64,000 nt of DNA from Nocardioides sp. NBC_00368 (GCF_036090055.1 NZ_CP107970.1:5105001-5169000); one strand, 5' to 3'. Positions 15,096-23,834 are shown, counted from the first letter of the stretch. Translations and numbers: made by a program. Notes: generated from the sequence alone by a model not told the origin.

Positions 15096-17732
15096 TCAGC
15101 CGGCCATATCCGGGCGCCAGCGGAGAACCTCGCGCTGGAACGCCTCGGGGTCGACCATCGACTTGTCGACCTGGACCGCGCCGGCCTCGTCCGTGTTGAA
15201 CTCGACGACCCACTCGTCGGTGGCCGGCTCACCCTTGATGGTGATGTCGGTGTGGGTGTCGTAGAGGTCGTAGGTGTGGGTCTGCTCGTCCTTGCGTACG
15301 TCGAGCACACCCTCCTCGGTGACCGTGACGGTGCTCTCGGTCATGAGCGAGCCGTCCTCGGGCTTGAAGGTGCGGACGGTGAGCTTCTTGGTGCCGGCCG
15401 GCTCGCCCTCCAGGTCGGCGTCAGACACCTCGCCGGCGGGCTTGGCGGGCTCGGGCACGGAGTCGGCACCGGGGATCTTGGCACCGGGGAACTTGCCGGA
15501 CTCGGCGAGCTTGACCGCTGCCAGCCAGCCGCTCGAGCGCTGGGGGAGCGAGTCGCTCGGGGTGTCGGGCAGGTCGGCCTGGCCTGCGGCGGCGTCGTTG
15601 GAGGGCGCCTTCTTGTTGCCCTGCTTCTTGCCGGTCGGGCGCTCGGGAAGGTTCACCGGCGCGGTCGGGGGACCTGCCGTCGGTGCGGCCGATGAGCCGA
15701 CCGGCGCGGGGGCGGTGGTCTTGTCGTTGTGGACCGGCGCGACGGTCTCGAGGGGCTCGACCACCAGCGGCTCCTCAGGAGCGTCCGGGATGGGGAGGCT
15801 CGCCTCCGGCGGGTTCGGGGTCGCGGCGAGGGTGAGCTCGAGGGCCTGCATCGCGCGCTTGTTGGTGCTGCCGCCCTTGACCGCGAGCATGACGGCCTCG
15901 CGCAGGTCGGCGAGCTGCTTGGCGAGCTGGGCGCTGCGGCGCTCGGCGATCTGCCGGTCCACGATGGCCTGCTCGACCAGCTGGGTGTTGTGCAGGATCG
16001 AGGCTTCGACGGCCTGACGGTCGATCGCCTTCTGGCCGGCGACCTCCTCGGCCTCGGCCCGCAGACGTACGGCCTCGGCGGCCTGCTCCTGCACCTCGGC
16101 GAGACGGTTCATCATCTCCGTCATCCGGCGCTCGGCCTCTTCACGCTCGCGGGCCTGCCCGGTGATGACCTCGGTCATCGACTCGTGGGCGGTACGCAGC
16201 GCGGTCTCTGCCGCGCGACGACCCTCGTTGGCCTCGGTCGCAGCGCGCTCGGCGGCGCGCCGGCCCTCCAGGGCCTGGACGGCGAGATCGGCGTGCTCGG
16301 AGGCGCGCTGGTCGGCCGCCATCCTGGCGATGTTGGCGGCCTCGGCCGCCTGCTCGGCCTGCGAGGCGAGCTCGGTGAGCTGCCGGTAGCGCTCCTCGTT
16401 CTCGTTGGCCTCGTGCGCGGCGGCAGCAGCGAACTCCGCGTACTGCTTCGCGCTCTTCTCGGCCTCGAGCCGGGCGTCGTTGGCGGCGTCGGCGGCCTTG
16501 AAGGCGCGCAGTGCCGCCTCCTCCGCCTCGGTGCGGGCGGCGAGCGCCTCGGCCGCCACGGCGTACTGGTCCGCAGCCGCGGCCTCGGCCGCGGCTCGCG
16601 TCATCGCGTGGTCCTCGGCATTGGCGTCGGCGGCCTTGCGCTCCTCGAAGGCCTCCTTCGCCGCTTCCTCGGCCTTGGTGCGGGCGGTCGCAGCCTCCTC
16701 GGCGGCGGCGTAGGCAGCCTCGGCGGCTGCCTCGGCCTCCTTGCGGGCCTGCTCGGCCCTCTCGGCCTGGGTCGCCATCGCGACCGCGGACTCCTCGGCC
16801 GTGATGCGTGCGGCCGCTGCCTTCTCGGCCTCGGTCGCGCGGTCGTTCGCGGCCTGCTCGGCGGCCTGGCGCGCGGTGAACGCCGCCAGCGCCTCGTCGG
16901 CCCGGCCGGCCGCGGCGGCGTCGGCCTCCTCGCGCATCCGCGCGAGCTCCTCGGAGCGCGCGTCGGCCGCGGTGCGGGCGGTGTAGGCGGCCTCGGCCGC
17001 TGCCTCTGCCTCGCTGCGGGCCTCGTAGGCGGCGCGTGCCTCGTCGGCGGCCTTGCGGGCAGCCTTCTCGGCCGCCGCCAGCGCGTCGCGAAGCTCGTCC
17101 ATCTCCTCGAGGCGGTCCTCGGCGGCTGCCTCGGCGACGCTGCGCGCGGCGTAGGCGGCCTTGGCCAGCTCGGCGTGCTCGGCAGCCTTCGTGTGCGCCT
17201 CGGCCGCGGCGGTGGCCGCGGCGGCGGCCTCCTCGGCCTTGGCACGGGCGGCCTCCTCGGCCTCGCTGCGTGCGCGGGTCTGCTCCTCGGCGGTGCGGGC
17301 AGCCTCGAGGAGGCGACGCTCGGCCGCCTCCAGCTCCTTGCCCCTCGCGACCGCGGCCTCCTCGGCCTCGGCGCGCTCCTTGGCGCGGGTGTCGGCGAGC
17401 TTCTCGGCCTCGACCCGGGCGCGGGCGTACTCCTCGGCTGCCTTCTCGGCGACCTCACGCGCCTGGTGGGCGTCGGCGGCCAGCTCGGCGTGGAGCTTGG
17501 CGGTCTCGTCGGCCTTGGCGCGGGCGGTTGCGTGCTGGGCGGCGGACTCCTCGGCCACCAGCCGCTCGGCCGCCTGCTCGGCGGCCGCCTGCTCGGCTGC
17601 GATGCGAAGTGACTCGGCTGCGGCGGCCGCGCGGGCCAGTTCCGCAGCGCGCGCCGTCAGGTCCTCGTCGTCACCCGGCTGGGCGGCCGAATCCCGGCTC
17701 CACCACTTGCCACTGGGGGTCTGCGTGCTCAC
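15096..17732 (-). CDS. Large Ala/Glu-rich coiled-coil protein with C-terminal beta domain
   Basis: 878 residues from a GTG at 17732; a TAGCAT box lies eight bases before it. Residues about 25-610 are an almost unbroken Ala/Glu/Arg-rich helix with repeating ARxxAEEAAxxA units (for example ARTKAEEAAKEAFEERKAAD), predicting a very long coiled coil with no membrane segment. A Pro-rich linker (about 640-730, including KKQGNKKAPS) joins a roughly 150-residue C-terminal part with alternating Thr/Val and acidic residues (LTVRTFKPEDGSLMTESTV, then DEWVVEFNTDEAGAV), suggesting a beta-sandwich. It has no recognised family. Long cytoplasmic coiled coils in actinobacteria (Scy, FilP) organise polarity, so a structural or scaffolding role is possible but unproven. 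Confidence 0.8.
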   Translation of the reverse strand: MSTQTPSGKWWSRDSAAQPGDDEDLTARAAELARAAAAAESLRIAAEQAAAEQAAERLVAEESAAQHATARAKADETAKLHAELAADAHQAREVAEKAAEEYARARVEAEKLADTRAKERAEAEEAAVARGKELEAAERRLLEAARTAEEQTRARSEAEEAARAKAEEAAAAATAAAEAHTKAAEHAELAKAAYAARSVAEAAAEDRLEEMDELRDALAAAEKAARKAADEARAAYEARSEAEAAAEAAYTARTAADARSEELARMREEADAAAAGRADEALAAFTARQAAEQAANDRATEAEKAAAARITAEESAVAMATQAERAEQARKEAEAAAEAAYAAAEEAATARTKAEEAAKEAFEERKAADANAEDHAMTRAAAEAAAADQYAVAAEALAARTEAEEAALRAFKAADAANDARLEAEKSAKQYAEFAAAAAHEANENEERYRQLTELASQAEQAAEAANIARMAADQRASEHADLAVQALEGRRAAERAATEANEGRRAAETALRTAHESMTEVITGQAREREEAERRMTEMMNRLAEVQEQAAEAVRLRAEAEEVAGQKAIDRQAVEASILHNTQLVEQAIVDRQIAERRSAQLAKQLADLREAVMLAVKGGSTNKRAMQALELTLAATPNPPEASLPIPDAPEEPLVVEPLETVAPVHNDKTTAPAPVGSSAAPTAGPPTAPVNLPERPTGKKQGNKKAPSNDAAAGQADLPDTPSDSLPQRSSGWLAAVKLAESGKFPGAKIPGADSVPEPAKPAGEVSDADLEGEPAGTKKLTVRTFKPEDGSLMTESTVTVTEEGVLDVRKDEQTHTYDLYDTHTDITIKGEPATDEWVVEFNTDEAGAVQVDKSMVDPEAFQREVLRWRPDMAG

Positions 17733-17837
17733 GAGGGTGAATGCTAACGGCGAAGTAGGCGGCGTGTGGAGTCTCCGAGAGGATTAACACGCGTGCTACC
17801 TGGAACTACATGGGTGTAATTCCGGACGGCGTCGAAA

Positions 17838-18197
17838 TCAGTAGACGAGAGCCTGCACGCCGTCGCGGAGGATCTCCTCGGCGAACACGACCGCACCCTT
17901 GATGGTGACGCCCTTGATCAGGTCGTCCTCGGTGAGGTCTCGGCGGGAGGCGCACTGGCTGCACACGGTGACCTCGCCGGCCTCGATCACCAGGGCGAGC
18001 AGCTCCTGCAGGGGCGCCGCGTTCTCCAGCGTGAACTCCTCCGCGCGCCCGGGCACGGCGAACCACGTCGCCTCGCCGGTGAGCCACAGGGACACCTTGG
18101 CTCCGGCGGTCGCGGCCGCCGAGGCGACCGTGAAGGCCTGGTTCGTGCGCTCGGGCGTCTCGGCGCCCACGGTCACCTTCACCACGAGTTCTTGCAT
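17838..18197 (-). CDS. DsrE/DsrF-like sulfur-relay family protein
   Basis: 119 residues from the ATG at 18197 (a GTG four codons upstream is also possible). The beta-alpha pattern VVKVTVGAETPERTNQAF ... KVSLWLTGEATWF ... VTVCSQCASRR is that of the DsrE-like fold, with two Cys (CSQC) where sulfur-carrying members have theirs. It is cytoplasmic. Divergent from the nitrobindin gene. Members act in sulfur transfer or are uncharacterised; the many sulfur genes in the window are consistent but do not prove a role. Confidence 0.75.
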   Translation of the reverse strand: MQELVVKVTVGAETPERTNQAFTVASAAATAGAKVSLWLTGEATWFAVPGRAEEFTLENAAPLQELLALVIEAGEVTVCSQCASRRDLTEDDLIKGVTIKGAVVFAEEILRDGVQALVY

Positions 18198-18245
18198 GAC
18201 GAGCACACTAGCGCTTGCGTTTCGGGTCGTAGGCGACGTACGGCC

Positions 18246-18257
18246 TAAACTCGGTGT
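18246..18257 (+). promoter_or_regulatory. Leaderless-type promoter of the nitrobindin gene
   Basis: TAAACT at 18246-18251, six bases, then GTG at 18258. Confidence 0.5.
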
Positions 18258-18758
18258 GTGGCTTTCGAACTTCCGGAGAACCTTCACCCCGACGCCGGTC
18301 CTTGCGCGTGGATGCTCGGCACCTGGCAGGGCAACGGGCACGGTGACTATCCGACGATCGACAAGTTCGAGTTCGGGCAGGAGCTGATCTTCACCCACGA
18401 CGGCCGGCCGTTCTTCCACTACTTCTCGCGCTCGTGGATCATCGACCCCGAGACCGGCGAGAAGGTGCGCGACGCCGCCCTCGAGACCGGCTTCCTGCGC
18501 TTCCGCCCCGAGGGCGAGGTCGAGTGGGTGATGACGCACAGCAGCGGCATCATCGAGGTCTGGTACGGCAAGGCCGAGGGCGGCAAGCTCGACGTCGTCA
18601 CCGACGCGGTCGCTCGCACGGAGACGGCCAAGGAGTACACCGCCGGCAAGCGCCTCTACGGCAACGTCGAGGGTGACCTGCTCTATGCGTACGACATGGC
18701 CGCGATGGGTCAGGCGCTGCAGCCGCACCTGTGGGCGCGGCTCAAGCGAGCCAGGTAA
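18258..18758 (+). CDS. Nitrobindin-like FABP-family heme protein
   Basis: 166 residues from the GTG at 18258. The motif GTWQGNGHGDYPTI (residues about 21-34) and a ten-strand barrel pattern with a late His (QPHLWARL) match bacterial nitrobindins, small ferric-heme beta barrels proposed to isomerise peroxynitrite to nitrate. Mycobacterium tuberculosis Rv0813c is the reference member and lies in a similar neighbourhood. The product is cytoplasmic. The Fur-type regulator gene follows after 21 bases and is probably cotranscribed. Confidence 0.9.
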   Translation: MAFELPENLHPDAGPCAWMLGTWQGNGHGDYPTIDKFEFGQELIFTHDGRPFFHYFSRSWIIDPETGEKVRDAALETGFLRFRPEGEVEWVMTHSSGIIEVWYGKAEGGKLDVVTDAVARTETAKEYTAGKRLYGNVEGDLLYAYDMAAMGQALQPHLWARLKRAR

Positions 18759-18779
18759 CAGGCGGAGGAAGTAGTCGCG

Positions 18780-19214
18780 ATGACCGAGGCGGCTGAGGAC
18801 TGGCGCGAGGCCCTTCGGGCGAAGGGCTATCGCCTCACGCCCCAGCGCGAGCTGGTCCTCGGAGCCGTCGAGCGGCTGCGTCACGCCACCCCCGAGGAGG
18901 TGCTCGCGGTCGTGCGCGAGTCGTCCTCCGCGATCAACCTCTCCACCGTCTACCGCAACCTCGAGGTGCTCGAGGAGCTCGGCCTGGTGCGCCACGCACA
19001 CCTGGGCGAGCGGGCCTCGACCTACCACTCGGTCTCCGGGCGCCCGCATTTTCATGCGGTGTGCAGGAAGTGTCAGAAGGTCACGAGTGTTGACCCCTCT
19101 GTGGCCGACGGAATCTGCGAGCGGCTGCGTGAGGAGTACGCCTTCGAGGCAGATGTCGCTCATCTGACCGTCTTCGGGGCGTGCGTCGACTGTTCTGCCG
19201 AGGAGCCCACATGA
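18780..19214 (+). CDS. Fur-family metalloregulator
   Basis: 144 residues. N-terminal winged helix (GYRLTPQRELVLGAV, then NLSTVYRNLEVLEELGLV as recognition region) and a C-terminal dimer domain with HFHAVCRKC and GACVDC, i.e. two CxxC pairs forming a structural zinc site. HFHAVC plus the upstream His give the regulatory metal site. Subtype (Fur, Zur or another) cannot be assigned from sequence alone. Preceded by GGAGGAAG and translationally coupled to ygfZ by an ATGA overlap, an arrangement I recall from other actinobacteria. Confidence 0.9.
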   Translation: MTEAAEDWREALRAKGYRLTPQRELVLGAVERLRHATPEEVLAVVRESSSAINLSTVYRNLEVLEELGLVRHAHLGERASTYHSVSGRPHFHAVCRKCQKVTSVDPSVADGICERLREEYAFEADVAHLTVFGACVDCSAEEPT

Positions 19215-20194
19215 ACGAGCACGGTCTGACTGAGCACAGCATGATCAGCCCACTGTTGTCCCTGCCCGGTGCGGTCGCGGGTGATGGTGCCGACGCGCCG
19301 GTCGCCGCGCACTACGGCTCGTTCAACCTGGAGCAGCGGACGCTGGCCTCCGGTGAGGGCTTCGTCGACCTCTCCCACCGAGACGTGCTGCGGATCGCGG
19401 GGCCCGATCGGCTGCCCTGGCTGCACTCGCTGACCTCGCAGGCGTTCGAGGGCCTGGCCCCGGGCGCCTGGACCTCGGCCCTGATCCTGTCGCCGCAGGG
19501 ACATGTCGAGCACTTCTTCTCCGGCGTCGACGACGGCACCGCCTTCCTGGCGTGGACCGAGCCGGGTGCCGGTTCGGCGCTGGTCGACTACCTGGAGCGG
19601 ATGAAGTTCTGGTCCGACGTCACCGTGACGCTCGAGTCGTCGCAGGCGTCCGTCTGGCGTCCGGCGCAGGGCTACTCCTTTGTCCCGCGCGAGTCCTTGG
19701 AGACGTACGCCGCTGCCGCGGGCCCCGCCTGCGGATTCTGGGCGTTCGAGGCTCTCCGGATCGAGCGTGGTGAGCCACGGTTCGGCGTGGACACCGACGC
19801 GCGCACGATCCCCAACGAGGTCGGCTGGGTGCCGGGGGCTGCTGACGTGGTCGGCCCGGAGTACGCCGTCCACCTCGACAAGGGCTGCTACCGCGGCCAG
19901 GAGACGGTCGCCCGCGTCCACACCCTGGGCCGCCCGCCGCGGCGCCTGGTGCTGCTCCACCTCGACGGCTCCGAGAACCGGCTGCCTGTAGCCGGCTCCG
20001 AGCTCGTCTTCGGGGAGAAGACGGTGGGGTTCGTGGGTTCGTCCGCTCGTCACCACGAGCTCGGCCCGATCGCGTTGGGGCTGGTCAAGCGCAACGTACC
20101 TGTGGACGCACAGCTTGTCGTGGACGGGATGCCGGTCGCTCAGGAGGTCCTCGTCGACCCCGAGATCGGCCTCCACATCCGCCCGCTGCGCTGA
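19211..20194 (+). CDS. ygfZ: YgfZ/GcvT-family folate-binding iron-sulfur assembly protein
   Basis: 327 residues from the ATG at 19211, overlapping the upstream stop as ATGA. The diagnostic K-G-C-Y-x-G-Q-E signature appears as KGCYRGQETVARVHTLG at about residue 225, with the conserved Cys. GcvT-like tetrahydrofolate-binding fold. In other bacteria YgfZ supports assembly or repair of certain iron-sulfur proteins, using folate. A long perfect hairpin terminates the unit. Confidence 0.93.
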   Translation: MNEHGLTEHSMISPLLSLPGAVAGDGADAPVAAHYGSFNLEQRTLASGEGFVDLSHRDVLRIAGPDRLPWLHSLTSQAFEGLAPGAWTSALILSPQGHVEHFFSGVDDGTAFLAWTEPGAGSALVDYLERMKFWSDVTVTLESSQASVWRPAQGYSFVPRESLETYAAAAGPACGFWAFEALRIERGEPRFGVDTDARTIPNEVGWVPGAADVVGPEYAVHLDKGCYRGQETVARVHTLGRPPRRLVLLHLDGSENRLPVAGSELVFGEKTVGFVGSSARHHELGPIALGLVKRNVPVDAQLVVDGMPVAQEVLVDPEIGLHIRPLR

Positions 20195-20233
20195 CCGGGT
20201 CCAGCCCGTTGGGCTCGACCCTGCAGTAGTGGT

Positions 20234-20297
20234 GGCCGAGAAGGTAGTTGTGGGCGACGAAAGTAGAGATTCGTCGCCCACAACTACCTTCTCGGCC
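20234..20297. terminator. 28-bp perfect inverted repeat between convergent genes
   Basis: Arms 20234-20261 and 20270-20297 are perfectly complementary (start GGCCGAGAAGGTAGTTG), with an eight-base loop AGTAGAGA. It lies between ygfZ (+) and the ADP-ribosylglycohydrolase gene (-). It is longer than an ordinary terminator. Confidence 0.85.
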
Positions 20298-20320
20298 CGC
20301 CAGTTCTGCAGACTCGACCG

Positions 20321-21304
20321 TCAGGGACGGGTCGCGGCAACGGCGTCGAGGGCGAGGGTGGCGAGGACGTTGCCGGAGATCTCGGGGTAGCCATGGCTGA
20401 GGGCGCGCCACTCGGCCGGAATGGCGGAGGCGCCCCAGCGGGCGCCGAGGAGGCCGCCGGCGATGGCGGCGACCGTGTCGGTGTCGTTGCCGATCCGGAT
20501 CGCGGTGTTCAGCGCCTCGACGTAGTGGCTCCCCGGATCGGCCTCGGGCACCGGGGTCTGGGCGATCGAGGACCACGCGGCCTGCAGCGCGGTGACGACC
20601 CAGCCGTTGGGGTTGAAGGTCGCCGGCGGCGCGGTCTCGGCTTCGTCGAGCTTCTCGGTCCAGAAGCCGGCCTCGGCGGGGGAGAGGAGGGAGAGGCCGG
20701 AGCGTACGTCGATCTCGCCGTGCATCACCGCGTGCTCGATGGCCAGCGACCACAGCACGCAGCCGGACCGGGCGTGCTCGTCCCAGTGGGTCAGGGCACT
20801 CACCGCCGCCGCGGCCTCCGCGACGGCCGGACGGTCGCCGAGATGGCGGAGAGGAACCGGAGCCGTACGCATCAGGGAGCCGTTGCCACCGGTGTGACCG
20901 GTCATCTCGTGCAGCTTCTCCGAGACGAGCCGCAGGTCCGCGGCGGTCGGTGCGGGGCCGGCGGTGTTGAGCACCCGGGCCGTCTGGTTGCCGATGTCCT
21001 TCGGTTCCGACTCCGCCCAGGTCCGGAAGTTGCGGGCGACCGCGGTCAGCCCTTCCTCGGTACGCAGGTCGAGCCCGCCGGCGGCAGCGTCGAGGATGCA
21101 CCACGCCATGGTCGTGTCGTCGGTCCACTCCCCGGGCGCGAACGGGCCGAGCCCGCCGCCGAGCATCTGAGCCTTCTCGTCCGCCCCGAGCGGGGGCCGG
21201 TCGAACTCGTAGTGAGCCCCGAGCGCATCCGCCACCGCGGTCCCGACGATGGCCCCGACGGCCCGGTCACTCTGAGACTCGTTCAGCTCCACGCGACCAG
21301 ACAC
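20321..21304 (-). CDS. ADP-ribosylglycohydrolase family protein
   Basis: 327 residues from a GTG at 21304 that overlaps the mshD stop by one base; a GTG four codons further in is an alternative. The metal-binding motifs of ARH/DraG proteins are present: GEWTDDTTMAW (about residue 55) and GNDTDTVAAIAGGLLGARWG near the C-terminus. These enzymes remove ADP-ribose from proteins or small molecules using two magnesium ions. The target is unknown. Coupled to mshD in an operon glnR?-mshD-ARH on the minus strand. Confidence 0.9.
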   Translation of the reverse strand: MSGRVELNESQSDRAVGAIVGTAVADALGAHYEFDRPPLGADEKAQMLGGGLGPFAPGEWTDDTTMAWCILDAAAGGLDLRTEEGLTAVARNFRTWAESEPKDIGNQTARVLNTAGPAPTAADLRLVSEKLHEMTGHTGGNGSLMRTAPVPLRHLGDRPAVAEAAAAVSALTHWDEHARSGCVLWSLAIEHAVMHGEIDVRSGLSLLSPAEAGFWTEKLDEAETAPPATFNPNGWVVTALQAAWSSIAQTPVPEADPGSHYVEALNTAIRIGNDTDTVAAIAGGLLGARWGASAIPAEWRALSHGYPEISGNVLATLALDAVAATRP

Positions 21305-22140
21305 TAGCTGCGCGTGTACTGGACGTGCGTGTCCGCCGCGGCCCGGGTGAAGCCGAGCCCTTCGTAGAGACGTACGGCCGGGGTGTTGTCGCCCTCGACG
21401 TAGAGGTGGATCGCATCCACCCCGGCATCTGCCAGGTGACGCAGCCCGAGGAGGGTGACCAGCTTGCCGAGCCCGCGACCCTGGGCGGCAGGATCGACGC
21501 CGACGACGTAGACCTCGCCCTCGGTCTCGCTGTGGCGCTTCGTCCAGTGGAACGCGAGGAGCTTCCCGCCCTCCCACGCGGTGACCAGCCCCGATGCGTC
21601 GAACCACGGCTCCGACATCCGCTCCCGCAGCCCGGCCTCGTCGAGCGAGCCCTGCTCGGGATGGTGCGCGAAGGCGGCGGCGTTGACCCGGAGCAGCTCG
21701 GCCTCGTCACCGGCCTCGAAGCCGCGCACGACGATCCCTTCGGGAGGCTCGGGAGCGGCCGGCAGTCCGGATGCGGGGCGCCGCATCACCCACAGCTCAC
21801 GCGTGCGCTCCCAGCCCTGCTTCGCGGCCAGCCGCGCCGCAGCCGGGTTGTCCCCGTGTGACCACGCCGTCGTCCCGGCCGGAAGCGAAGGCGCGCGGAG
21901 CAGCAGCTGGCGCCCCAGGCCCACGCCGCGATGCTGGGTCAGCACCACCAGCGACAGCTCTCCACCGGTGGTCGAGCCTGTCGAGACCAACAGCCCGAAG
22001 CCACGTACGTCCCCCCAGATCGTGGCGTCCTCCGGACGGTTGCGCAGCGTGAGCAGGGTCGCCTCGTCGAGCGGTGCCACCCCGTCGTACGCCTCGGTCG
22101 CCTTCGCGATGTCCAGGACCTGCTCGACGCTGAGTGCCAT
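21304..22140 (-). CDS. mshD: Mycothiol synthase MshD
   Basis: 278 residues with two GNAT acetyltransferase domains. The second has the acetyl-CoA loop VVGVDPAAQGRGLGKLV and ends ...EGDNTPAVRLYEGLGFT, and the N-terminal one LTQHRGVGLGRQLL. It acetylates Cys-GlcN-Ins to finish mycothiol, the main thiol of actinobacteria. An eight-residue stretch VSTGSTTG in the first domain is encoded by a dispersed DNA repeat (21967-21988), probably an in-frame insertion in a surface loop. It lies nine bases after glnR on the same strand, as in mycobacteria. Confidence 0.94.
   Translation of the reverse strand: MALSVEQVLDIAKATEAYDGVAPLDEATLLTLRNRPEDATIWGDVRGFGLLVSTGSTTGGELSLVVLTQHRGVGLGRQLLLRAPSLPAGTTAWSHGDNPAAARLAAKQGWERTRELWVMRRPASGLPAAPEPPEGIVVRGFEAGDEAELLRVNAAAFAHHPEQGSLDEAGLRERMSEPWFDASGLVTAWEGGKLLAFHWTKRHSETEGEVYVVGVDPAAQGRGLGKLVTLLGLRHLADAGVDAIHLYVEGDNTPAVRLYEGLGFTRAAADTHVQYTRS
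21967..21988. repeat. Dispersed-repeat-like insertion inside mshD
   Basis: On the minus strand this reads GGTCTCGACAGGCTCGACCA followed by CC. It resembles the TCGACA(A/G)GCTC repeats seen at 7943 and 42788 and gives VSTGSTTG in the protein. Confidence 0.55.
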
Positions 22141-22149
22141 AGGAGCAGC

Positions 22150-22896
22150 CTAGGCGTCGGCCCCCAGGCGAGGAGACGGGGTCAGGCGGGCGCCGTCAGC
22201 CGCGGCCTCGTTGTTCTTCGAGGGCAGCACGAAGCGGTAGCCGACGTTGCGGACGGTGCCGATGAGGGTCTCGTTCTCCGGGCCGAGCTTGGCGCGGAGG
22301 CGACGTACGTGGACGTCGACGGTGCGGGTGCCGCCGAAGTAGTCGTAGCCCCACACCTCCTGCAGCAGCTGCTGGCGGGAGAAGACGCGGCCGGGGTGCT
22401 GGGCGAGGAACTTCAGGAGCTCGAACTCCTTGAAGGTCAGGTCGAGCGGGCGGCCACCGATCTTGGCGGTGTAGGTGGCGTCGTCGACGACGACCTCGCC
22501 GGAGCGGATGACGTGGGCCTCGGGGTCGGAAGCCTCGCGGGCAGCCGAGTTGCGGCCGATCGCGAGCTTGATCCGGGCCTCGAGCTCGGCCGGACCGCAG
22601 GTGTGCAGCACGACGTCGTCCATGCCCCAGTCGTGCGAGACGACCGCGAGCCCACCCTCGGTGGCGATCAGCAGCACGGGGATGTCGGTGCCGGTCGTAC
22701 GGATCAGACGACACAGGTCGCGGGCCTGGGCGAGGTCTTGTCGGCCGTCCACCAGCAGCAGGTCGGAGTCGGGCGCCTCGAGAAGCGCGCTACCTTCAGC
22801 AGGAAGGATCTTCACCTGGTGGCCGAGGAGCGAGAGCCCCGGAAGGACGTCTGCCGAAGGCTGGAGCGAACTGGTCAGCAACAGAAGCGAGCTCAT
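22150..22896 (-). CDS. glnR: Orphan OmpR-family response regulator GlnR
   Basis: 248 residues. The start MSSLLLLTSSLQPSADVLPG, D50 in LLLVDGRQD, and TEGGLAVVSHDWGMDDVVLH match actinobacterial GlnR closely; the C-terminal winged helix contains KEFELLKFLAQHPGRVFSR and TRTVDVHVRRLRAKLGPE. GlnR is the global nitrogen-assimilation regulator and acts without a dedicated kinase, with D50 contributing to dimerisation. No histidine kinase is adjacent here. mshD follows nine bases later. Confidence 0.93.
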   Translation of the reverse strand: MSSLLLLTSSLQPSADVLPGLSLLGHQVKILPAEGSALLEAPDSDLLLVDGRQDLAQARDLCRLIRTTGTDIPVLLIATEGGLAVVSHDWGMDDVVLHTCGPAELEARIKLAIGRNSAAREASDPEAHVIRSGEVVVDDATYTAKIGGRPLDLTFKEFELLKFLAQHPGRVFSRQQLLQEVWGYDYFGGTRTVDVHVRRLRAKLGPENETLIGTVRNVGYRFVLPSKNNEAAADGARLTPSPRLGADA

Positions 22897-23018
22897 TGGG
22901 GGTGCCTCTCGGTCAGAGAAAGAGGAGCACCGAAACGCAACATTGAGCCTCGGTGAGGTGATCGTTGGACCATATTAACGAAACCTCGCGGTGACATAGG
23001 AAGGTTGTCCACGAGAAA

Positions 23019-23288
23019 GTGACGAATGTTATAGAGGTCCGCTACTGGGCGGCAGCCAAGTCCGCGGCCGGAACCGCGTCGGACCAGATCGAGGTCGACG
23101 GTCCGTTGACCCTGGCCGAGGTCGTACGCCGTGCCGCGGAGCTGCACGCCGGCACCCGCCTCCCCGAGGTGCTGAAGGTCTGCTCGGCACTCATCGGTGA
23201 CCGTCCGGCAGGAACGGCCGACCCCGGTGGGATCGAGGTCCCACCGGGGTCGACGGTCGAGTTCCTCCCGCCGTTCGCGGGTGGCTAG
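23019..23288 (+). CDS. MoaD/ThiS-family sulfur-carrier protein
   Basis: 89 residues from a GTG at 23019. The ubiquitin-like pattern IEVRYWAAAKSAAGTASDQI ... STVEFLPPFAGG and the C-terminal Gly-Gly are characteristic; the Gly-Gly is thiocarboxylated by an E1-like enzyme. It could serve molybdopterin or another sulfur-transfer route. Divergent from glnR, with no other moa genes beside it. AGGAAGG lies about 15 bases upstream, so start choice is slightly uncertain. Confidence 0.88.
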   Translation: MTNVIEVRYWAAAKSAAGTASDQIEVDGPLTLAEVVRRAAELHAGTRLPEVLKVCSALIGDRPAGTADPGGIEVPPGSTVEFLPPFAGG

Positions 23289-23358
23289 ATCACAGATGGC
23301 TGGGGAGCCCGCGCCCGGCGACTCACCTGCGTAAGGGCCTGCCGGGGCGGGCAGGTCC

Positions 23359-23793
23359 TCAGCTCTCGATCGCGGCGGGCTCCGGCTGGCCCCCCGTGGC
23401 GATCTGGATCTTGCGCGGCTTGGCCTTCTCGGCGACCGGCACGACCAAGCGCAGCACGCCGGCGTCGTACGCCGCCTCGATGTGGTCGAGGTCGAGGTTG
23501 TCGCCGAGCACGAGCTGACGGCTGAAGCTGCCGCGCACGCGCTCGTTGGCCAGCATCTGCCAGTCGCCGTTCCTGGCGACGCGCTCGGCCCTGACCGTGA
23601 GCACGTTGCGCTCGACGTCGAGGTCGATCGTGTCCGGGCTGACGCCGGGAAGGTCGAACTCGATGACGAACCGGTCGCCCTCGCGCCAGGCGTCCATCGG
23701 CATCACGGCCGGGCGGTTGGTGGTGCCGCCGCCCAGGAGCTGCTGGGTGATGCGGTCGAACTCGCGGAACGGATCGGTGCTTCGGATCAGCAT
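23359..23793 (-). CDS. Small heat-shock protein, Hsp20 family
   Basis: 144 residues. The alpha-crystallin domain spans about residues 30-130: MPMDAWREGDRFVIEFDLPG, VERNVLTVRAER, and AAYDAGVLRLVVPVAEKAKP with the conserved A-x-x-x-G-V-L-x-L. It is a cytoplasmic ATP-independent holdase. A near-consensus promoter with an inverted repeat in its spacer lies upstream, and a divergent MerR/HspR-like gene is next to it, so heat-inducible repression is likely. Confidence 0.95.
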   Translation of the reverse strand: MLIRSTDPFREFDRITQQLLGGGTTNRPAVMPMDAWREGDRFVIEFDLPGVSPDTIDLDVERNVLTVRAERVARNGDWQMLANERVRGSFSRQLVLGDNLDLDHIEAAYDAGVLRLVVPVAEKAKPRKIQIATGGQPEPAAIES

Positions 23794-23834
23794 GATTCCC
23801 TCCTCACGGGATCTATATCAGCGGATACACCTTT

